From CAIWHR01 sp963709525 (GTDB taxonomy: Bacteria; Pseudomonadota; Gammaproteobacteria; Burkholderiales; Casimicrobiaceae): 64,000 bases of DNA. The stretch is from NCBI GenBank assembly GCA_963709525.1, contig CAVPXB010000009.1, forward strand, positions 1-64,000, written 5' to 3'. Shown piece after piece: positions 60,734-64,000 of the stretch. Position 1 is the first letter of the stretch; each line of letters begins with the position of its first letter. The notes beneath the pieces were generated by a model that was not told where the DNA came from, made no database searches, and was given only the letters and a program-made list of their open reading frames with translations. The position numbers were made by a program, and so were the translations under genes.

Positions 60734-62200
60734 ATGCGACTCTGTAACGCGACCCTGTCCAAGCTCCCGGCCAACGTCCTGCAACCCCGCTACGACCGCA
60801 GCAAAGTCAAAGCCTCGATCGTGCATCTGGGCATCGGGGCGTTTCACCGCGCGCACCAGGCGATGTACACCGACGCCGTGTTGCGCGCCGGTGATCTTGC
60901 CTGGGGGATCGTTGGCGCCGGCGTCATCTCGGCCGACATGAAGCATGCGCTGGCGCCGCAGGACTGCCTCTACACGCTGTCGGAAATGGGCGCGGACTCG
61001 GAAACCACGCGGGTCATCGGATCGATCGTCGGCGTCCTGGGCGGCCCCGAAGAAGCCGGCCGGCTGCTCGCCACGATGAGCGACGCCGCGACGCGCATCG
61101 TGAGCATCACGGTCACCGAAAAGGGGTACTACCTCGATCCTGCCACCGGCAAGCTGCAGCTGCAGGCACCGGCAATCGCCGCCGACCTGGCGGCCCCCGC
61201 CGCGCCCGGGACCATCCTCGGCCTCATCGTGCAGGCGCTCAAGAACCGCAAGACCGCCGGCATCGCCCCGTTCACCGTGCTGTCCTGCGACAACCTTCCG
61301 CACAACGGGCGCCTCGCCAAGGCCGCGGTGCTCGCTTTCGCACGCGAGGTCGACGCCGGGCTCGCCACCTGGATCGAGGCGCAGGTTTCGTTTCCCTGCA
61401 CGATGGTCGATCGCATCACGCCGGCCACCACCGACGCGGACCGCGCGCGGGTGTCCAAGGTCATCGGCATGGAGGACGCGTGGCCGGTGGTGACCGAGCA
61501 GTTCACCCAGTGGGTGATCGAGGACCGGTTCACGATGGGGCGTCCCGACTGGACGATCGGCGGCGCGGTGTTCTCCGACGAAATCGAGACCTGGGAGAAC
61601 ATGAAGCTGCGCTGCCTCAACGGCGCGCATTCGACGCTCTCCTACCTGGGTCAGCTGACCGGACGCGAGACGGTCGCCGACGCGATGCAGTTGCCGCTGA
61701 TCACCGAAGCGCTCGATGCGCTGTGGCTCGAAGTGCGCGAAGTGTTGAAGGCGCCGAAGGGTGTCGACACGGGTGCGTACGTCGACAGCCTGAAGCAGCG
61801 CTTCCGCAATCCGGCGCTGAAGCACCGCACCGCGCAGATCGCGATGGACGGCTCGCAGAAGCTGCCGCAGCGGCTGCTGGCGCCCTTGCGCGATCGTATC
61901 GCCAGGGGCCTCGCATCGCCGGCGATTGCCACGGCGATCGCCGCGTGGATGCACTATGCCGTAAAGGTTGCCCACGACCCCTCCGGCGCGCCGCTCAACG
62001 ACCCGCTGTCGGCGGAAATTCTGGCGCAGGCGAAGCGCAGCAACGACGCGACCGGCATCGTCGACCACCTGCTGTCGATCGACAGGATCTTCGGCGCCGA
62101 CCTGCCCGCGAACGCGGCGCTCCGGGCCGCAGTCGTCGACAAGTTCGTGCAACTCGCCCGGAACCCCGCGGTGGCCACGGCCTCGCAGATCGAGACCTGA
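60734..62200 (+). CDS. uxuB: Mannitol dehydrogenase-family, fructuronate reductase UxuB-like
   Basis: 488 residues from ATG 60734. NAD-dependent; reduces fructuronate to mannonate. Markers: SIVHLGIGAFHRAHQAMYTDAVL (Rossmann start of the family), PFTVLSCDNLPHNGRLAKAAVL, and the catalytic Lys in ENMKLRCLNGAHSTLSYLGQL. Followed by uxuA, which confirms the hexuronate route over mannitol. Confidence 0.92.
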   Translation: MRLCNATLSKLPANVLQPRYDRSKVKASIVHLGIGAFHRAHQAMYTDAVLRAGDLAWGIVGAGVISADMKHALAPQDCLYTLSEMGADSETTRVIGSIVGVLGGPEEAGRLLATMSDAATRIVSITVTEKGYYLDPATGKLQLQAPAIAADLAAPAAPGTILGLIVQALKNRKTAGIAPFTVLSCDNLPHNGRLAKAAVLAFAREVDAGLATWIEAQVSFPCTMVDRITPATTDADRARVSKVIGMEDAWPVVTEQFTQWVIEDRFTMGRPDWTIGGAVFSDEIETWENMKLRCLNGAHSTLSYLGQLTGRETVADAMQLPLITEALDALWLEVREVLKAPKGVDTGAYVDSLKQRFRNPALKHRTAQIAMDGSQKLPQRLLAPLRDRIARGLASPAIATAIAAWMHYAVKVAHDPSGAPLNDPLSAEILAQAKRSNDATGIVDHLLSIDRIFGADLPANAALRAAVVDKFVQLARNPAVATASQIET

Positions 62201-62241
62201 ACCAGGCCCGACCGGCACCAAGCTCCAGAGAGATTTTCAAC

Positions 62242-63303
62242 ATGAAAATGACCTTTCGCTGGTACGGTGAATCCGATCCCGTCAAGCTCGAATATATCCG
62301 CCAGATCCCCGGCATGCACGGCATCGTCTCGGCCATTTACGACGTGCCCGTCGGTGACGTGTGGCCGGTCGAAAAGCTGCAGGCGCTGCGTGACCGCATC
62401 GAAAAGGCCGGGCTCAAGTTCGAGGTGGTGGAAAGCGTCCCGGTGCACGAGGACATCAAGCTCGGCAAGCCGGCGCGCGACTCCCTGATCGCCAACTTCC
62501 AGCAGAACATCCGCAATTGCGCTGCGGTCGGCATCAAGGTGATCTGCTACAACTTCATGCCGGTGTTCGACTGGACGCGCACCGAGATGGCCAGGGAGTT
62601 GCCCGACGGCTCGTTCACGCTGGCGTTCGACGCCGAAGCGATCGCGAAAATAGATTTGGAGCAGGGCATTTCGCTGCCCGGCTGGGACGCCAGCTACAAG
62701 CCCGAACAACTGAAGGCGCTGCTCGCCGAGTACAAGTCGATCGACGAAGAGACGCTGTGGGGCAATCTCGAGTATTTCCTCAAGCGGATCATCCCGGTGG
62801 CCGTGGAGGAGGGGGTCAAGATGGCGATGCATCCGGATGATCCGCCGCGGCCGATCTTCGGCCTGCCGCGCATCGTCAAGAATCACGATGACCTGCAGCG
62901 GCTGGTCGGCATCGTCGACTCCCCGGCGAACGGCATCACGCTGTGCTCGGGCTCGCTCGGCGCCGACCTCTGCAACAATATTCCATCGCTGGTGCGCAAG
63001 TTCGGCGGCATGGGGCGCATTCACTTCGGACACGTGCGCAATGTGGCGGTCGAGCCCGACGGCAGCTTTTACGAATCGGCCCACCTGTCCTGCGAAGGCT
63101 CGCTCGACATGGCCGAGATCCTCAAGGCCTATCACGAGGTGGGTTTCGAGGGGTATTTGCGGCCCGACCATGGCCGGATGATCTGGGGTGAAACCGGCAA
63201 GCCAGGCTACGGCCTCTACGACCGCGCGCTCGGCGCTGTGTACATCAACGGCCTGTGGGAAGCGGTGAGCAAGTACGCCGATCGACCTGCGGCGAAGGTC
63301 TGA
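62242..63303 (+). CDS. uxuA: Mannonate dehydratase UxuA
   Basis: 353 residues. Fe/Mn-dependent, converts mannonate to 2-keto-3-deoxygluconate. Typical: FRWYGESDPVKLEYIRQIPGMHGIVSAIYDVPVGDVWPVE, ICYNFMPVFDWTRTEMARELPDGSFTLAFD, MAMHPDDPPRPIFGLPRIV (His ligand) and FEGYLRPDHGRMIWGE. Shorter than the E. coli enzyme (394) but complete at both ends. Confidence 0.95.
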   Translation: MKMTFRWYGESDPVKLEYIRQIPGMHGIVSAIYDVPVGDVWPVEKLQALRDRIEKAGLKFEVVESVPVHEDIKLGKPARDSLIANFQQNIRNCAAVGIKVICYNFMPVFDWTRTEMARELPDGSFTLAFDAEAIAKIDLEQGISLPGWDASYKPEQLKALLAEYKSIDEETLWGNLEYFLKRIIPVAVEEGVKMAMHPDDPPRPIFGLPRIVKNHDDLQRLVGIVDSPANGITLCSGSLGADLCNNIPSLVRKFGGMGRIHFGHVRNVAVEPDGSFYESAHLSCEGSLDMAEILKAYHEVGFEGYLRPDHGRMIWGETGKPGYGLYDRALGAVYINGLWEAVSKYADRPAAKV

Positions 63304-63395
63304 TGCCTTGGGCGGGGACCGCCTGCAGCGACCTCGCCTGGTGGAAGATCGTCGACCAGAACCCTGCAACCAGCAACAACCAACAGGAGAAGAAA

Positions 63396-63683
63396 ATGTC
63401 CAGTGTCGGTTATCACGAGCCGGTAGAGGAACTGTCGGATGAAACGCGCGACATGCACCGGGCGATCGTTTCGCTGATGGAAGAGCTGGAAGCCGTCGAT
63501 TGGTACAACCAGCGGGCCGATGCGTGCAAGGATCAGGAACTCAAGGCGATCCTCGAGCACAACCGCGACGAGGAAAAGGAGCACGCCTCGATGGTGCTGG
63601 AATGGATCCGGCGCAGGGACCCGAGCTTTTCCAAAGAGCTCAAAGACTACCTCTTCACCAAAGATCCGATCGCGCACGCCTGA
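63396..63683 (+). CDS. Encapsulated ferritin (EncFtn)-like domain protein
   Basis: 95 residues from ATG 63396 with AGGAGA seven bases upstream. The EncFtn ferroxidase signature is clear: IVSLMEELEAVDWYNQRADACKDQE, then ILEHNRDEEKEHASMVLEWIRRRDPS, giving the Glu, Trp/Tyr and ExxH ligands of the R. rubrum protein. It stops after YLFTKDPIAHA and lacks the roughly 40-residue tail with the encapsulin-loading peptide of full-length EncFtn. No encapsulin gene is adjacent within the window. It might be a truncated or a free-standing iron-oxidising protein; its partner may be elsewhere. Confidence 0.82.
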   Translation: MSSVGYHEPVEELSDETRDMHRAIVSLMEELEAVDWYNQRADACKDQELKAILEHNRDEEKEHASMVLEWIRRRDPSFSKELKDYLFTKDPIAHA

Positions 63684-63689
63684 GGGCGG

Positions 63690-64000
63690 CTACCCCGCGC
63701 TGCGCGGCGCGTTGGCCGCGTTTGCCGGAAGCTGCCGCAGCGGGATCTGCCTGGCCCGCAGCTGCCCGCAGCCCGCGTCGACATCCTGCCCCGCAGAGTC
63801 GCGCAGCTTGGTCAGCACGCCGCGCTGGTTCAGGTGGAGCGCCATCGCTGCCGCGCGCTCCGGCGAAGGTCGATTGAACGCCAGTCCCGCCACTGCGTTG
63901 TACGGGATGAAATTCATCACGGCGTACTTTCCGGCAAGCAGCCGGACGATGCCATCCAGCTCGTCGTCGCTGTCGTTGATGCCTTCGAGCAGCGTCCATT
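63690..64000 (-). CDS. RlmN-like radical SAM enzyme, C-terminal part (partial)
   Basis: Open to the window edge; only the last ~103 codons are present. LLEGINDSDDELDGIVRLLAGKYAVMNFIPYNAVAGLAF then TKLRDSAGQDVDAGCGQLRAR corresponds to the end of the RlmN/Cfr-type 23S rRNA/tRNA methyltransferase family, including the late Cys (GCGQL) that forms the methyl-carrying intermediate. The start and radical SAM cluster lie outside. Whether it is RlmN proper or a paralogue cannot be told. Confidence 0.75.
   Translation of the reverse strand, partial: WTLLEGINDSDDELDGIVRLLAGKYAVMNFIPYNAVAGLAFNRPSPERAAAMALHLNQRGVLTKLRDSAGQDVDAGCGQLRARQIPLRQLPANAANAPRSAG

Overview
The window is a high-GC bacterial chromosome segment, most likely a betaproteobacterium of the Burkholderiales type. 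The reasons are a Bug/TctC-type solute receptor, the hemA-prfA-prmC order, a bufferin (buf) copper operon, and dispersed REP-type palindromes. I worked by reading only, so family names come from recognised motifs and not from database searches.

The left half (1 to about 32.9 kb) looks like accessory DNA with three tyrosine recombinases. The first block (0.1-10.4 kb) has a P4-type integrase broken by one base, AlpA, a filamentous-phage-type replication initiator with a GTGA-coupled acidic-tailed partner, and an XRE regulator. It then holds an unusual cassette (a free-standing C39-like cysteine peptidase, a double AAA+ ATPase and a small mobile-element protein) and a second recombinase. Next come an oligopeptide/nickel-type ABC system without ATPases (10.6-14.0 kb), a methyltransferase, and a zinc uptake locus with outer-membrane protein, ZnuA-like receptor and ZnuB-like permease but no ATPase (15.2-18.9 kb). 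An MBL hydrolase and a Bug receptor follow. From 21.5 to 31.1 kb lies a metal/redox block: DUF2946, PCu(A)C, secreted DsrE proteins at both ends, an FtsX/LolD-type ABC pair, a TlpA-like thioredoxin, a SafE-type membrane protein and two NosL proteins. A third integrase (31.5-32.7 kb) abuts tRNA-Ala(CGC) at 32.9 kb, which is the likely attachment gene.

The right half (33-64 kb) is mostly core: ridA-recG, an Old Yellow Enzyme with LysR, hemA-prfA-acetyltransferase-prmC, a lactate/malate-type dehydrogenase, a glycosyltransferase-epimerase pair, and rph-rdgB-hemW-amidase. It continues with a sigma factor/NrsF pair divergent from bufA1-bufB-bufC-doxX, then a pteridine reductase, a MidA-type methyltransferase, an acyl-CoA synthetase, dusA, and a GntR-uxuB-uxuA hexuronate operon. 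It ends with an EncFtn-like ferritin domain and the end of an RlmN-like gene.

The sigma/bufA1 gap carries two divergent copies of GTAACC-N16-CGAA. The copy serving the sigma gene overlaps the ATG one would normally choose, which points to a GTG start six bases further on and possibly a leaderless message. Single-base frameshifts occur in several genes, including the essential prfA. This means some indels, particularly at 25.2-28.8 kb, are probably assembly errors and should not be taken as gene decay without resequencing.
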